The notes: generated from the sequence alone by a model not told the origin. 64,000 nucleotides of DNA from an uncultured Oscillospiraceae bacterium (GCA_944385475.1 CALWXJ010000008.1:1-64000), one strand, 5' to 3'. Counted from the first letter of the stretch, positions 42,374 to 51,967 are shown. A program made the numbers and translations.

Positions 42374-42895
42374 ATGAAATGTGAGAATTGCGGCAAGAAT
42401 GATGTCACGTTTGTATATCGCAGCAACATCAACGGACAGGTGGAAGAGCATCATCTATGCACGGAATGTGCCCAGAAGCTGGGATACGCCCAGAAGGTGG
42501 CATCTCCCAGCCGGAACCTGATGCATAACTTCTTCGGCACCAACAATCTGCTGGGAGGCGGATTCTTTGATGATTTCTTCTCTCCCATGCCCAGTCTGCT
42601 GGGCCGGATGAGCAGAATGCTGGAGGATCCCTTTGATGATTTCTTCAGCGAGATGCCCGCTTTGGGAACCAGTGAGACCCAGCAGGCGGCTCCGCAAAAG
42701 CAGGAGGATCTGCTGAGCCAGGAAGAGCAGAACCGCTTTTCCTGCCTGCGGGAACTCAATGCCAAGAAGATGGAGATGAAGAAGGCCGTTCGGGAGGAAA
42801 ACTTTGAACGTGCCGCCCAGCTGCGGGACGAGATCCGCCAGCTGGAGGGCCAGCATAAGGCGGAAAAGAAACAAAATGACGATAAGGCGGAGTGA
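42374..42895 (+). CDS. mcsA: McsA-like protein with UVR domain
   Basis: A 173-residue McsA homologue, which in Bacillus activates the McsB arginine kinase and modulates CtsR. It has an N-terminal zinc-finger region with CENCG and CTEC (two CxxC motifs, where Bacillus McsA has four), a Phe/Asp/Met-rich middle and a C-terminal UVR motif (AVREENFERAAQLRDEIRQL). mcsB should follow but is missing; clpC starts 35 nt downstream. Confidence 0.85.
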   Translation: MKCENCGKNDVTFVYRSNINGQVEEHHLCTECAQKLGYAQKVASPSRNLMHNFFGTNNLLGGGFFDDFFSPMPSLLGRMSRMLEDPFDDFFSEMPALGTSETQQAAPQKQEDLLSQEEQNRFSCLRELNAKKMEMKKAVREENFERAAQLRDEIRQLEGQHKAEKKQNDDKAE

Positions 42896-42930
42896 TATCC
42901 CCCTTTTCCAGAGAAGGAAGGTAAACGAAT

Positions 42931-45387
42931 ATGAATGAAAACAGATTTTCTCCCAGGGCGGAAGAGGCCCTGCGCCTTGCCCAGGAGGCAGCTGGTGAAC
43001 TGGGCCACGGCTACGTGGGCACCGAGCATTTGCTGCTGGGACTGATGCGGGAAGAAGAGGGCATGGCCCACGCCGTTTTGAGTGAAGCAGGATTGACGGA
43101 TGAGATCATTTTGGAGATCATCAAAAAGAGCGTTGGGGCAGGGCTGCCCGGCGGGAATCCCGCCCAGGGCCTGACCCCGCGGGCAAAGCGTGTGGTGGAG
43201 ATCGCCATGGAGGACTCTGTCCGGGGCGGCTATAACTACATTGGCACCGAGCACCTGCTGGCCGGGCTGCTGCGGGAGGGCAACAACATGGCTGTGCGGA
43301 TCCTGCGCGCCGCCGGTGTGGATGCCCGTCACCTCTACACGGCCCTGATGCAAAAGACGAATCTTGCCTCCCGGTCCCAGGCGGCCCCTGCCAAGGCCGG
43401 CACCGCCGGAGCCAAGGATGACGGCAAGACCAAGACTTTGAAGGAGTATACCCGGGACCTGACGGCTGACGCCCGGGACGGCAAGCTGGATCCGGTGATC
43501 GGCCGTGACGAGGAGATCCAGCGGGTGATCCAGATCCTCTCCCGCCGCACCAAGAACAATCCCTGCCTCATTGGCGAGCCCGGCGTGGGCAAAACAGCCA
43601 TTGCCGAGGGCCTTGCCCGGAAGATCGTCATGGGCGATGTGCCGGACAATCTGCTGGATAAGCGGCTTTTGTCCCTGGACCTCTCCGGTATGGTGGCAGG
43701 CACCAAGTACCGGGGCGAGTTTGAAGAGCGCATCAAAAAGGTGATGGAAGAGGTCCGCAAGGCCGGCAATATCATCTTGTTCATTGATGAGCTGCACACC
43801 ATTGTGGGGGCCGGCAGCGCCGAGGGCGCCGTGGATGCTGCCAATATCATCAAGCCCGCTCTGGGCCGCGGCGAGCTCCAGGTCATCGGAGCCACTACCC
43901 TCAATGAGTACCGCAAATATATCGAGAAGGATGCCGCCCTGGAGCGCCGTTTCCAGCCGGTGCAGGTGAACGAGCCCACCCAGGAGGCCTCCCTGGAGAT
44001 TTTGAAGGGCCTGCGGCCTAAGTATGAGGCGCACCATAAGCTCAAGATCACCGATGAGGCTTTGGAGGCCGCTGTGACCCTCTCTGCCCGGTATATCAGT
44101 GACCGCTTCCTGCCTGACAAGGCCATTGACCTGATGGACGAAGCCGCCAGCCGGGTGAGGATGGAGTCGGAGGAGATCTCTCCCGAGCTTAAGAGCCTGG
44201 AGGAGAAGATCGCCGCCCTGGCCAAGGATAAAGCCGCCGCCATCGAGGCCCAGGATTACGAAAAGGCCGCACAGCTGCGGGATATCGAAAAGGACTACCG
44301 TGAGCAGGTGGAGCTGGAGCGGGAGAAGCGCCATAAGGACAACGCTGAGCACCGCCCTGTCACCGCGGAAGATATTGCCGCTGTGGTGGCGGGCTGGACG
44401 GGGATTCCGGTCACCCGCCTTACAGAGGATGAGAGCACACGCCTTCTGCATATGGAAGACATCCTCCATGAGCGTGTGGTGGGCCAGGACGAGGCTGTTG
44501 AGGCCGTTGCCCGGGCCATCCGCCGGGGCCGTGTGGGCCTCAAGGATCCCAAGCGTCCCATTGGTTCGTTCTTGTTCCTGGGTCCCACGGGCGTGGGCAA
44601 GACAGAACTTTGCAAGTCCCTGGCCGAGGCCATGTTCGGCGATGAAAACGCCATGATCCGGATCGATATGTCCGAGTATATGGAGCGGCACACAGTCTCT
44701 CGCCTCATTGGTTCTCCTCCGGGTTATGTGGGCCACGAAGAGGGCGGCCAGCTCACGGAGAAGGTCCGCAGAAAGCCCTATTCCGTGGTGCTGTTCGATG
44801 AGATCGAAAAGGCCCATGAGGATGTCTGGAACATCCTTCTGCAGATCCTGGATGACGGCCGGATCACAGACTCCCAGGGCCGCACCGTGGACTTTAAGAA
44901 TACCGTGATCGTCATGACCAGTAACATTGGCGCCAAGGCCTTGACCGCCGTGGGCACCAAGCTGGGCTTCAAACAGGACGAAGAGGGCGGCGACGAGAAT
45001 GGAGAGAAGGCCTTCCGTCAGGCAAAGGAAACCGTGATGGCAGAGCTGCGCCAGACCTTCCGGCCGGAATTCCTGAACCGCATTGATGACATCATTGTCT
45101 TCCGTGCCCTGGGGCAGAAGGACATTGAGGAAGTCGCCCGCCGGATGCTGAAGACGGTTTCCGCCCGGATGGAGACCATGGGTATCCATCTGGACGCCAG
45201 CGAGGATGCTGTGGCGGAGCTGGCCCGGGAGGGCTTTGACCCCAAGTACGGCGCCCGTCCTCTGCGCCGGGCCATTCAGAACAAGGTGGAAGACGCTGTG
45301 GCGGAGCGGATGCTGGACGGCACCTTGCACGCAGGCGACACCGCGCATCTGACGGTGGAGGATAATCACCTCTTGGTGAGCAAGTAA
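42931..45387 (+). CDS. clpC: ATP-dependent Clp protease ATP-binding subunit ClpC
   Basis: An 818-residue AAA+ unfoldase. It has two N-terminal Clp repeats (about 5-145), the first nucleotide-binding domain with GEPGVGKT, a middle coiled-coil with a UVR-like segment (about 415-450), and the second domain with GPTGVGKTE and the C-terminal [10 protein letters not shown]. It delivers substrates to ClpP, which is not in this window. It closes the CtsR operon. Confidence 0.96.
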   Translation: MNENRFSPRAEEALRLAQEAAGELGHGYVGTEHLLLGLMREEEGMAHAVLSEAGLTDEIILEIIKKSVGAGLPGGNPAQGLTPRAKRVVEIAMEDSVRGGYNYIGTEHLLAGLLREGNNMAVRILRAAGVDARHLYTALMQKTNLASRSQAAPAKAGTAGAKDDGKTKTLKEYTRDLTADARDGKLDPVIGRDEEIQRVIQILSRRTKNNPCLIGEPGVGKTAIAEGLARKIVMGDVPDNLLDKRLLSLDLSGMVAGTKYRGEFEERIKKVMEEVRKAGNIILFIDELHTIVGAGSAEGAVDAANIIKPALGRGELQVIGATTLNEYRKYIEKDAALERRFQPVQVNEPTQEASLEILKGLRPKYEAHHKLKITDEALEAAVTLSARYISDRFLPDKAIDLMDEAASRVRMESEEISPELKSLEEKIAALAKDKAAAIEAQDYEKAAQLRDIEKDYREQVELEREKRHKDNAEHRPVTAEDIAAVVAGWTGIPVTRLTEDESTRLLHMEDILHERVVGQDEAVEAVARAIRRGRVGLKDPKRPIGSFLFLGPTGVGKTELCKSLAEAMFGDENAMIRIDMSEYMERHTVSRLIGSPPGYVGHEEGGQLTEKVRRKPYSVVLFDEIEKAHEDVWNILLQILDDGRITDSQGRTVDFKNTVIVMTSNIGAKALTAVGTKLGFKQDEEGGDENGEKAFRQAKETVMAELRQTFRPEFLNRIDDIIVFRALGQKDIEEVARRMLKTVSARMETMGIHLDASEDAVAELAREGFDPKYGARPLRRAIQNKVEDAVAERMLDGTLHAGDTAHLTVEDNHLLVSK

Positions 45388-45414
45388 GGTCCGCCGGAGA
45401 GAAAAATACTGACA

Positions 45415-45455
45415 AAAGCCCCCGCCGGAGCAGCTGCTCCGGCGGGGGCTTTTTC
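45415..45455. terminator. Strong terminator between clpC and the anti-sigma-like gene
   Basis: AAAAGCCCCCGCCGGAGCAG is followed directly by its full complement and T-run. Confidence 0.9.
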
Positions 45456-45480
45456 TGGCAGAGACTACGGAAAGGCGGGG

Positions 45481-46398
45481 TCACGGCCCCAGCCGGATGT
45501 AGACCTCGTAGCCGCTGTGACGGGTCTGGCCGCCTTCCTGGTCGGTGGCAGTATACCAGGAGGTTTCCACCAAGAGGACATCTTCCTCTTTGGCACTTGC
45601 ATACAGCGCGGTGCCGCTGGGGTGGTAGTTGCTGCCTCCCTCCACCTGGGGCAGCAGGTCATAGCCGGTGAAGACCGTCTGCTCCACCAGGGAAAATCCC
45701 TCCGGCGCCTCCCCCTCTATTCGGCTGCCGTAGGTCTCCCCTGCGGCGGCAAAGCGCAGCTGCTCCTCCTCTGTCAGGCCCCGGGAGGTGCCGCAGGGGG
45801 CATAGAGACTGCCTTGGTACAAGATGCGGCGGCTCCCACGGACAGAGGCGTCTACATACCGGACATATCCTGTGAAGGTGGTTTGACTGGCGATGTCGTA
45901 GCAGGGCTGGAGGACATAGATCCACTGGGGGATATCCGGATGGGTGTAATAGGGATACGGCCCCTCCGTACCATCAAGAAAGACCTCACCTGCCGGGGAA
46001 AACCCCTCCGGCAGCGTATAGGACTGGGGATGGGAGGAGATCAGATAGGTGGTGCCCCCCACCTCAATAAAGGGGGCGCCATCTGCGGTGTCCGGCGGCT
46101 GTGCGCCGTCTGTACCGCCGGTGTCGTCCTGCCCGGTGGATCCGTCGCTGGTATCGCCGGCGGCTCCGGCGCCGTCATTGCTGGTGTCGCTGTTGCCGGC
46201 GGGGAGGATCCGGGAAAGAGACAGGGATGCCAGCAGCAGAAGGCAGGCTGCCAGGGTGGGGATCCACAGGCGCTTTGCCCTGGCGGAAATTTGGCGGCGC
46301 TTTTGGGGGGCGGGTGCCGGGTCGTCAACGGGGGCTGCCTGCAGTACAAAGGGATCGTCCGCCTGCCCCAGGGCGCGCAGAAGCTCATAGGCGGTCAT
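45481..46398 (-). CDS. Putative membrane anti-sigma factor
   Basis: A 305-residue protein coupled to an ECF sigma gene by a four-base ATGA overlap. A short cytoplasmic N-terminus (TAYELLRALGQADDPFV) and a basic stretch precede one transmembrane helix (about 49-67). A Gly/Asp/Thr-rich linker (about 70-105) leads to an extracytoplasmic domain with a duplicated pattern, FIEVGGTTYLISSH and YDLLPQVEGGS. No zinc HxxxCxxC anti-sigma motif is visible. The regulatory role is inferred from gene order and topology. Confidence 0.7.
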   Translation of the reverse strand: MTAYELLRALGQADDPFVLQAAPVDDPAPAPQKRRQISARAKRLWIPTLAACLLLLASLSLSRILPAGNSDTSNDGAGAAGDTSDGSTGQDDTGGTDGAQPPDTADGAPFIEVGGTTYLISSHPQSYTLPEGFSPAGEVFLDGTEGPYPYYTHPDIPQWIYVLQPCYDIASQTTFTGYVRYVDASVRGSRRILYQGSLYAPCGTSRGLTEEEQLRFAAAGETYGSRIEGEAPEGFSLVEQTVFTGYDLLPQVEGGSNYHPSGTALYASAKEEDVLLVETSWYTATDQEGGQTRHSGYEVYIRLGP

Positions 46399-46955
46399 GG
46401 GGCGAATCCCTCCTTCTCCAAATGCTGCCGCAGCCGCAGCCGCAGGCGGTGCAGGGCCGTGGATACCGCGCCGGGGCGCGCTCCCCGACGGGCGGCGATC
46501 TCCTTGACGGGCAGCAAGTACCAGTAGCGCTGCAAAAACAAGGTCCGCTGATCTTGGGGCAGGGCGGATAAAAAGGCATTGAGACTCTGCGCCAGAGCGT
46601 GGGCGTCGGCTGTTTCCTCCACGGTGGGTCCCCCGGGCAGACATTGGGACAGCTCCGACAGGCATAGCTCCGCCTCTCCGCCTCCCCGCTTTTCCGCCTG
46701 CCGGCTTCGAAACCGGTCCAGGGCCAGATTCCGGGTGATTTTTGCTAAAAAGGCACCCAAATAGCTGGGGCGCTGGGGTGGGATGGAGGTCCATGCCCGC
46801 AGATAGGTATCCCCCTCACACTCCTCCGCGTCCTCCCGGACAGCGAGGATGCGATAGGCCACACCATAGCAGCAGCGGCCGTATTTTCGGCGGCTCTCCG
46901 CCACTGCCGCCTCGTCCCGGGCCCAGTAGAGGGCTACAATGGCATAATCTTCCAT
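46395..46955 (-). CDS. ECF-type RNA polymerase sigma factor
   Basis: A 186-residue sigma-70 family member with regions 2 and 4 only. Region 2 includes DAEECEGDTYLRAW and NLALDRFRSR. Region 4 contains LPQDQRTLFLQRYW, then the helix-turn-helix VKEIAARRGARPGAVSTALHR. ATG at 46955 follows AAGGAGGTGG. Its predicted membrane partner is encoded immediately downstream. Target promoters are unknown. Confidence 0.9.
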   Translation of the reverse strand: MEDYAIVALYWARDEAAVAESRRKYGRCCYGVAYRILAVREDAEECEGDTYLRAWTSIPPQRPSYLGAFLAKITRNLALDRFRSRQAEKRGGGEAELCLSELSQCLPGGPTVEETADAHALAQSLNAFLSALPQDQRTLFLQRYWYLLPVKEIAARRGARPGAVSTALHRLRLRLRQHLEKEGFAP

Positions 46956-47063
46956 AAAAACCACCTCCTTACCTTCATAGACGGAACCAACGGGGGAAAC
47001 TTACACAGGATAGAACCAATATAGCAGATTTTTTCCCTTGTGCACAGAGGAGCAGGCCTTATC

Positions 47064-47092
47064 TTGACTTGTTCACAAATTCCAGGTATCAT
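47064..47092 (+). promoter_or_regulatory. Sigma-A promoter
   Basis: TTGACT and TATCAT are 17 bases apart; the promoter drives the large membrane protein gene and is divergent from the sigma factor gene. Confidence 0.65.
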
Positions 47093-47138
47093 GACAAGTA
47101 ATTTATAAGGGCCATTATGGATAAAGGAGCGTTTTTGT

Positions 47139-48980
47139 ATGCTGTTTTCCTTTCCCTTTGGCGGGTTTAACCCCGCGGATTTTAAAAATCCCTTTCAGCA
47201 GGAGCCGCAGGAGGGAGCCTCTCCCGGTCCCAAGCGGGAGAGAAAGCCCCGCAAGGCCATCGGCAACGCCTTTACCAGGATGCTGATCAACCTGGCGGTG
47301 ACCTTGGCGGTGGGGGCGGCGTATTTCTATTTTGAACTGCCGGCGCTGAACTTCCATGCAGAGGAGTTTTATGTGTTCCTCTTTTTGCTGTGCGTGGTGT
47401 ACTGCGTCTGCGCCATTTTCACCTCCGCCTTTCAAGGAGAAGGGGTCAAGGGGTATGTGGGCTTTGTAAAAAAGCAATGCACCATTCCCTTTTTCCTGGT
47501 GCTGGCGCTGATCGCCGTCACGGTAATCGGGGCGCTGAGTTCCTGGGTGGTGCTGCGGGCGGGGAAATACAGCCAGCTTTTGCCGGTGGAAAGCGGGGAC
47601 TTTGCCGCCGACATCGAGGAGATCTCCTACGACCAGATCCCCATGCTGGATGAGGACTCTGCCCAGCGGCTGGGCAGCCGGGTGCTGGGAGAGCTCAGCG
47701 ATATGGTCTCCCAGTTTGAGATCCTGCCCTCCTATACCCAGATCAACTACCAGGGCCGCCCGGTACGGGTGACCTCCCTGGCCTACGGGGACCTGGTGAA
47801 GTGGTTCACCAACCGCTCCTCCGGCCTTCCGGCCTATCTGGTCATTGACATGGCCACCCAGGAGGCGGAGGTGGTGCGCCTGAAAGAGGGGATGAAATAT
47901 ACCGTTGCAGAGCATTTCGGGCGGTATTTGCCCCGGCACCTGCGGTTCCACTATCCCACCTATATGTTTGCCGACCCTGTTTTTGAGATCGATGAGGAGG
48001 GGCATCCCTATTGGGTGTGTCCCCGGATGGTGAAGACCATCGGCCTTTTCGGGGGCAGTGATATCCGGGGGGCCGTGCTGGTGGACGCCGTTACCGGAGA
48101 GAGCCAGTATTATGAGGAAGTGCCCTCCTGGGTGGACCACGTGTATGACGCGGAGCTCATCATGGAGCAGTATGACTTTTACGGGATGTATAAAAACGGC
48201 TTTTTGAACTCCATCTTCGGCCAGCGGGAGGTGACTTTGACCACGGAGGGGTACAACTATATCGCCATTGGGGACGATGTGTATATGTATACCGGCGTCA
48301 CCTCCGTCACCTCCGATCAGTCCAATATCGGCTTTATCCTCTCCAACCAGCGCACCAAGCAGACCCGGTTTTACTCCGTCTCCGGCGCCACGGAGCGCTC
48401 TGCCCAGGACTCCGCCGAAAGCCAGGTCCAGCAGATGCGCTATGAGGCCACCTTCCCCCTGCTTTTGAACATTGCCGACCAGCCCACGTATTTCATGGCC
48501 CTCAAGGGCGCGGACGGCCTTGTGAAGATGTACGCCATGGTGAACGTGCAGCAGTACAACATCGTGGAGACCGGCGGCACAGTGGCGGAGTGCGAGAGCA
48601 ATTACCGCCGGGCCCTGGCGGATTACGGCATCATCTCTGAATCGGACTCCCAGACCGCGCCCGCTGACCAGGAGGAGGTCAGCGGCATCATCGCCGAGAT
48701 CCGCTCTGCCGTGATCGCGGGCAATACGCACTACTATGTCCGGCTGGAGGGGATGGAAGTGTTCTTTGACCTCTCTGCGGCGCAGATGCCTGAGGCGGCG
48801 CTGCTGGATGTGGGGATGAGCGCCACCTTCCACTGCGGGCTGGATGAAGAGGGGAATCTTCCCCAAAGCGGTCTGTGGCCCGCCCTGGATTTTTCCTGGG
48901 AAGGGTGGCAGGGCAGTCGGGCCCCCAGCCCGGGGGAAGAGCTTGCCTCGGAGACCATCGAGGAATTTGACGCCGCCTGA
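47139..48980 (+). CDS. Large membrane protein of unknown function
   Basis: A 613-residue protein that I do not recognise. The cytoplasmic N-terminus is Pro/Phe/Lys-rich (FPFGGFNPADFKNPFQQ). Three transmembrane helices follow (about 48-66, 76-95 and 117-138), then about 475 extracytoplasmic residues. These contain repeated LVIDMATQEAEVV and VLVDAVTGESQYY units, each with a following WVDHVYD- or EHFGRYL-type block, resembling PepSY-like hydrophobic beta units. There is no catalytic motif. It has its own promoter and terminator. Confidence 0.75.
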   Translation: MLFSFPFGGFNPADFKNPFQQEPQEGASPGPKRERKPRKAIGNAFTRMLINLAVTLAVGAAYFYFELPALNFHAEEFYVFLFLLCVVYCVCAIFTSAFQGEGVKGYVGFVKKQCTIPFFLVLALIAVTVIGALSSWVVLRAGKYSQLLPVESGDFAADIEEISYDQIPMLDEDSAQRLGSRVLGELSDMVSQFEILPSYTQINYQGRPVRVTSLAYGDLVKWFTNRSSGLPAYLVIDMATQEAEVVRLKEGMKYTVAEHFGRYLPRHLRFHYPTYMFADPVFEIDEEGHPYWVCPRMVKTIGLFGGSDIRGAVLVDAVTGESQYYEEVPSWVDHVYDAELIMEQYDFYGMYKNGFLNSIFGQREVTLTTEGYNYIAIGDDVYMYTGVTSVTSDQSNIGFILSNQRTKQTRFYSVSGATERSAQDSAESQVQQMRYEATFPLLLNIADQPTYFMALKGADGLVKMYAMVNVQQYNIVETGGTVAECESNYRRALADYGIISESDSQTAPADQEEVSGIIAEIRSAVIAGNTHYYVRLEGMEVFFDLSAAQMPEAALLDVGMSATFHCGLDEEGNLPQSGLWPALDFSWEGWQGSRAPSPGEELASETIEEFDAA

Positions 48981-49001
48981 GAAAGGCGGAGAAAATAACA
49001 C

Positions 49002-49043
49002 GGCAAAACCACCGGGAACCTCTGGGGCTCCCGGTGGTTTTGC
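49002..49043 (+). terminator. Intrinsic terminator
   Basis: GGCAAAACCACCGGGAACC pairs with GGCTCCCGGTGGTTTTGCC around a five-base loop. Confidence 0.82.
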
Positions 49044-49174
49044 CTTTGGGGTCATGCACCAAATCCACAAAAATAAAAGGAAAACTTTGGCATATTGGCG
49101 GCGGTTTTTTGGTTGCCAGAGGAGGCGGGGTGTGGTATCGTAAATGCAACAAACATGGACAAGGGGGCTTGGAC

Positions 49175-50125
49175 ATGCTGGTTTTGGATTTTATCAACGT
49201 AGGCAATGGCGACGCCATTTTGGTGCGCCAGAAGGAGGAGGGACGGCGGCCGTTTGCCATGCTGGTGGACTGCGGCCACGACAACCTCATCCGGGATGAC
49301 CACCCCCAGGATCTGGATCCCCGTTCCCGGCGCATCTACGCCGGGGATTTTTTGAAAAAAGAGGGGGTGGGGTATCTGGATGTCCTCCTGATCACCCACT
49401 TCCACCGGGACCATATCGGCGGTTTGGACCGGGTATTGGAAGCTGCCGGAGTGGGGACGCTTATCACCACCTATCTGCCCCCGCCGGGCAGCGCCCCGCT
49501 GGATCCGGATGGGGACAACGGCCTTCCCAAGGCCGCCAGGAATGTGCTGCGGTGTGTGGATCTTTATGCCGGGGCGCTGCGGGCCCACCCCCACCGCTGG
49601 GAAAAGGCGGTTTGCCTCCAGGGGGACCGGACCGTCACCTTCCAGCTGACGCCGGAGCTGAAAATGGATGTGCTGTGCGGGGAGCCGGCCCTTTACCCAC
49701 GGCAGCGGCAGGTGTATGATGCGGCCTTTGCCGGGGAGCGCAACGGATATGACCTTGTCCACTGGGGCAAGTCCATGAATGTCTCCAGCCTTCGCCAGCG
49801 GCTGTATTACCACGGGAAGGAGATCGTCTTAGGAGGGGACGCCTACGCCCATATGTGGGAGACGGAGACCTCCACCCCCTGCGATATTTTGAAAATTCCC
49901 CACCATGCCTCGTTGTCCTCCACCACCCGGAAGCTTTTGCATATGCTCCAGCCCAAGACAGCGGTGGTGACGGTGGCGGCGGGCCGGCCGGACGAGCGGC
50001 CCCACCCCTATATCATCTCTCTCATCCGGGAGTTCACCCAGGAGCTGTATTTCACAGACGCCGTGGATATCCCCGGTTTGGTGGAACCTCACTTCCATGA
50101 GTCTGTGCACTTGGAGATCCCATAA
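49175..50125 (+). CDS. Metallo-beta-lactamase-fold hydrolase (ComEC/Rec2-like)
   Basis: A 316-residue cytoplasmic-looking enzyme related to the hydrolase domain of ComEC. The metal site is visible: THFHRDHIGG (HxHxDH), the later GGDAYAH Asp and the PHHAS histidine pair. No signal peptide or membrane segment is present, so this is not a full ComEC channel. The substrate is unknown. ATG at 49175 follows AAGGGGG. It forms its own transcription unit. Confidence 0.8.
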   Translation: MLVLDFINVGNGDAILVRQKEEGRRPFAMLVDCGHDNLIRDDHPQDLDPRSRRIYAGDFLKKEGVGYLDVLLITHFHRDHIGGLDRVLEAAGVGTLITTYLPPPGSAPLDPDGDNGLPKAARNVLRCVDLYAGALRAHPHRWEKAVCLQGDRTVTFQLTPELKMDVLCGEPALYPRQRQVYDAAFAGERNGYDLVHWGKSMNVSSLRQRLYYHGKEIVLGGDAYAHMWETETSTPCDILKIPHHASLSSTTRKLLHMLQPKTAVVTVAAGRPDERPHPYIISLIREFTQELYFTDAVDIPGLVEPHFHESVHLEIP

Positions 50126-50129
50126 ACAT

Positions 50130-50164
50130 GCCCCCGGGACGAATAGTCCCGGGGGCGTTTTTTT
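50130..50164. terminator. Intrinsic terminator after the hydrolase gene
   Basis: GCCCCCGGGAC pairs with GTCCCGGGGGC and is followed by GTTTTTTT. Confidence 0.88.
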
Positions 50165-50173
50165 GAAAAACGG

Positions 50174-50641
50174 CTATGCCAAAGAAAGTAGACGCCCTTC
50201 AAGTTTCTCCTCCGTCACGGTGATCACACCGTAGAAGGGGTGAAGGGGATCGCCGATGCTGCCGGGGTTGAAAAAGAGGGCCCCCATGCGCCAGTCGATG
50301 AAGGGCTTGTGGGTGTGGCCGAAGAGAAGGGCGTCCAGCCCCATGGACTCAGCGGTGTAGCCCGCCTGGATCAAAGACTGCTTGACCCCCAGGGTATGTC
50401 CGTGGCACAGCAGGATCCGCCGCCCCTGGGGCTGGATGAGCTGCTGGACAGGCTGGCCGGGGCGGAAGTCACAGTTTCCCACTACCTGGCAAAAGGCCCG
50501 CTGGGGGAACAGTCTGTGCAGCCGCTGGGCCTCTCCCCACCCGTCTCCCAGATGAACGATCATGTCCGAGGGGGTCATTTGGGCCGCCTGCACCATATTT
50601 TCCAAATTGCCGTGGGAATCAGAAAAGACCAGGATTTCCAA
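50174..50641 (-). CDS. YfcE/MJ0936-family metallophosphoesterase
   Basis: A 155-residue calcineurin-like phosphodiesterase. All metal ligands are in place: SDSHGN, HLGDGW, GNCD, CHGHT and FGHTH. Small enzymes of this type cleave phosphodiesters in vitro, and their natural substrate is usually unknown. The start is TTG at 50641 after GGGAGGGG. It is monocistronic and divergent from the 99-residue gene. Confidence 0.88.
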   Translation of the reverse strand: MEILVFSDSHGNLENMVQAAQMTPSDMIVHLGDGWGEAQRLHRLFPQRAFCQVVGNCDFRPGQPVQQLIQPQGRRILLCHGHTLGVKQSLIQAGYTAESMGLDALLFGHTHKPFIDWRMGALFFNPGSIGDPLHPFYGVITVTEEKLEGRLLSLA

Positions 50642-50708
50642 AAGGACCCCTCCCGTACTGCGTTTTTTTCAGTATACCCCCGGAGAGGAACGCTTTCAAC
50701 CTTTGCGT

Positions 50709-50737
50709 TTGACACAGGGAGACAAATTTGCTATCCT
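50709..50737 (+). promoter_or_regulatory. Sigma-A promoter
   Basis: TTGACA and TATCCT are 17 bases apart, with extended TTTGC before the -10. Confidence 0.65.
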
Positions 50738-50761
50738 GCTGAGAGAAAAGGAGGGGTGACC

Positions 50762-51061
50762 ATGCCAGGCAGATTCCATGAGCTGGACATGAACTTTTTT
50801 ACCCGGGCATCGGTATTTCCCGGGAGTATTGGCTGCTTTCGCTACCGCTTTGCCCGCACCGGCTGGATCGGGGACGGCTCCATTCAGGTCTGGGTGTATG
50901 AAAACATCAGCTTCGAGCTGGCCAAAGATGTGGAGACTAAGACCTTCCCCTGGACAGAGGAGGGAATCGCCCAGATGAAGCAGTGGCTGGAGGAGGCTGC
51001 CCAGCGCCGGGGAACGGAGCCATATCGGATCCCATATCCGCCATGTACTACAACCGACTAA
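50762..51061 (+). CDS. Small protein of unknown function
   Basis: A 99-residue soluble protein that I do not recognise. The core is aromatic and beta-like (FRYRFARTGWIGDGSIQVWVYEN), followed by an amphipathic helix with WTEEGIAQMKQWLEEAAQ. There is no signal or membrane segment. AGGAGGGG precedes ATG. Its last 19 bases overlap the start of the radical SAM gene, so the two are translationally linked and probably functionally related. Confidence 0.65.
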   Translation: MPGRFHELDMNFFTRASVFPGSIGCFRYRFARTGWIGDGSIQVWVYENISFELAKDVETKTFPWTEEGIAQMKQWLEEAAQRRGTEPYRIPYPPCTTTD

Positions 51062-51936
51062 GCGACGATCTCCGCAGGACCTATGGTGCCAAGGTGTACA
51101 AGCTGAGCCTCTCCTCCGGCTGTACCTGCCCCAACCGGGATGGCACCCTGGGCCGCCGGGGGTGTATTTTTTGTGATGGATCCGGGGCCTTTGCCCAGAG
51201 GGGCAGCATGGAAGAGCAGCTTACCGCCGCCCGGCGCCGGGTGGCGGCCAAGGCGGGGGAGGGGGCGAAGTACATCGCCTACTTTCAGTCCTTCACCAAT
51301 ACCTATGGGCCGGTGGAGCGCCTGGAGAGACTGTACCGGGAGGCGATGGCTCCGGAGGATGTGGTGGCGCTGTCTGTGGCCACCCGGCCGGACTGCCTTC
51401 CCCCGGACATGCTGGCGCTGCTGGAGACGCTAAGCCGCCAAAAGCCGGTGTGGGTGGAATTGGGCCTGCAGACCATCCACAGTGCCTCTGCCGCCTATTT
51501 GCGCCGGGGATATGATCTGGAGGTCTATGACAGGGCGGTGGAAGCGCTTGGTACCCGGGGAATTGCCGTGGTGGTGCATCAAATCTTGGGGATTCCAGGG
51601 GAAACGACTGATATGATGGCACAAACTGCCCATTATATTGGACAAAGCGGGGCATGGGGTATCAAATTTCACCTGCTCCATGTGCTGCGGGGCACAGATC
51701 TTGCCGCCTTATGGCGGGCGGGGGAAGTGCCGGTTTTGACGTTGGAGGCGTATATCCAGGCGCTGGAGGCGTGTTTAAGGCACCTGCCCAGGGAGGTGGT
51801 GATCCACCGCCTCACCGGGGATGGGGCCAAGCGGGACCTCCTGGCTCCCCTTTGGAGCGGAGAGAAAAAGAAGGTGCTCAACGCCATCCGTGCCGCCTTT
51901 GTTCGGGATGATTTGGAGCAGGGAAGCGCCCTTTGA
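51043..51936 (+). CDS. TIGR01212/YhcC-family radical SAM protein
   Basis: A 297-residue radical SAM enzyme. The cluster-binding region is CTCPNRDGTLGRRGCIFC: cysteines spaced more widely than the canonical CxxxCxxC, as in the YhcC family. SAM-binding features include VELGLQTIH and GIPGETTDMM. The substrate is unknown, although an RNA-modifying or Elp3-like role has been proposed for the family. Its start lies inside the preceding small gene. Confidence 0.88.
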   Translation: MYYNRLSDDLRRTYGAKVYKLSLSSGCTCPNRDGTLGRRGCIFCDGSGAFAQRGSMEEQLTAARRRVAAKAGEGAKYIAYFQSFTNTYGPVERLERLYREAMAPEDVVALSVATRPDCLPPDMLALLETLSRQKPVWVELGLQTIHSASAAYLRRGYDLEVYDRAVEALGTRGIAVVVHQILGIPGETTDMMAQTAHYIGQSGAWGIKFHLLHVLRGTDLAALWRAGEVPVLTLEAYIQALEACLRHLPREVVIHRLTGDGAKRDLLAPLWSGEKKKVLNAIRAAFVRDDLEQGSAL

Positions 51937-51967
51937 AGCCCTGGGGACGTGCCTCCGGTGAGACAGG

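Noticed and set aside
42451..45369. Very long minus-strand reading frame opposite clpC and mcsA
   Set aside because: It is an antisense shadow of a well-supported ClpC gene. Its translation is low-complexity and it has no ribosome site, as expected from GC-rich codon use.
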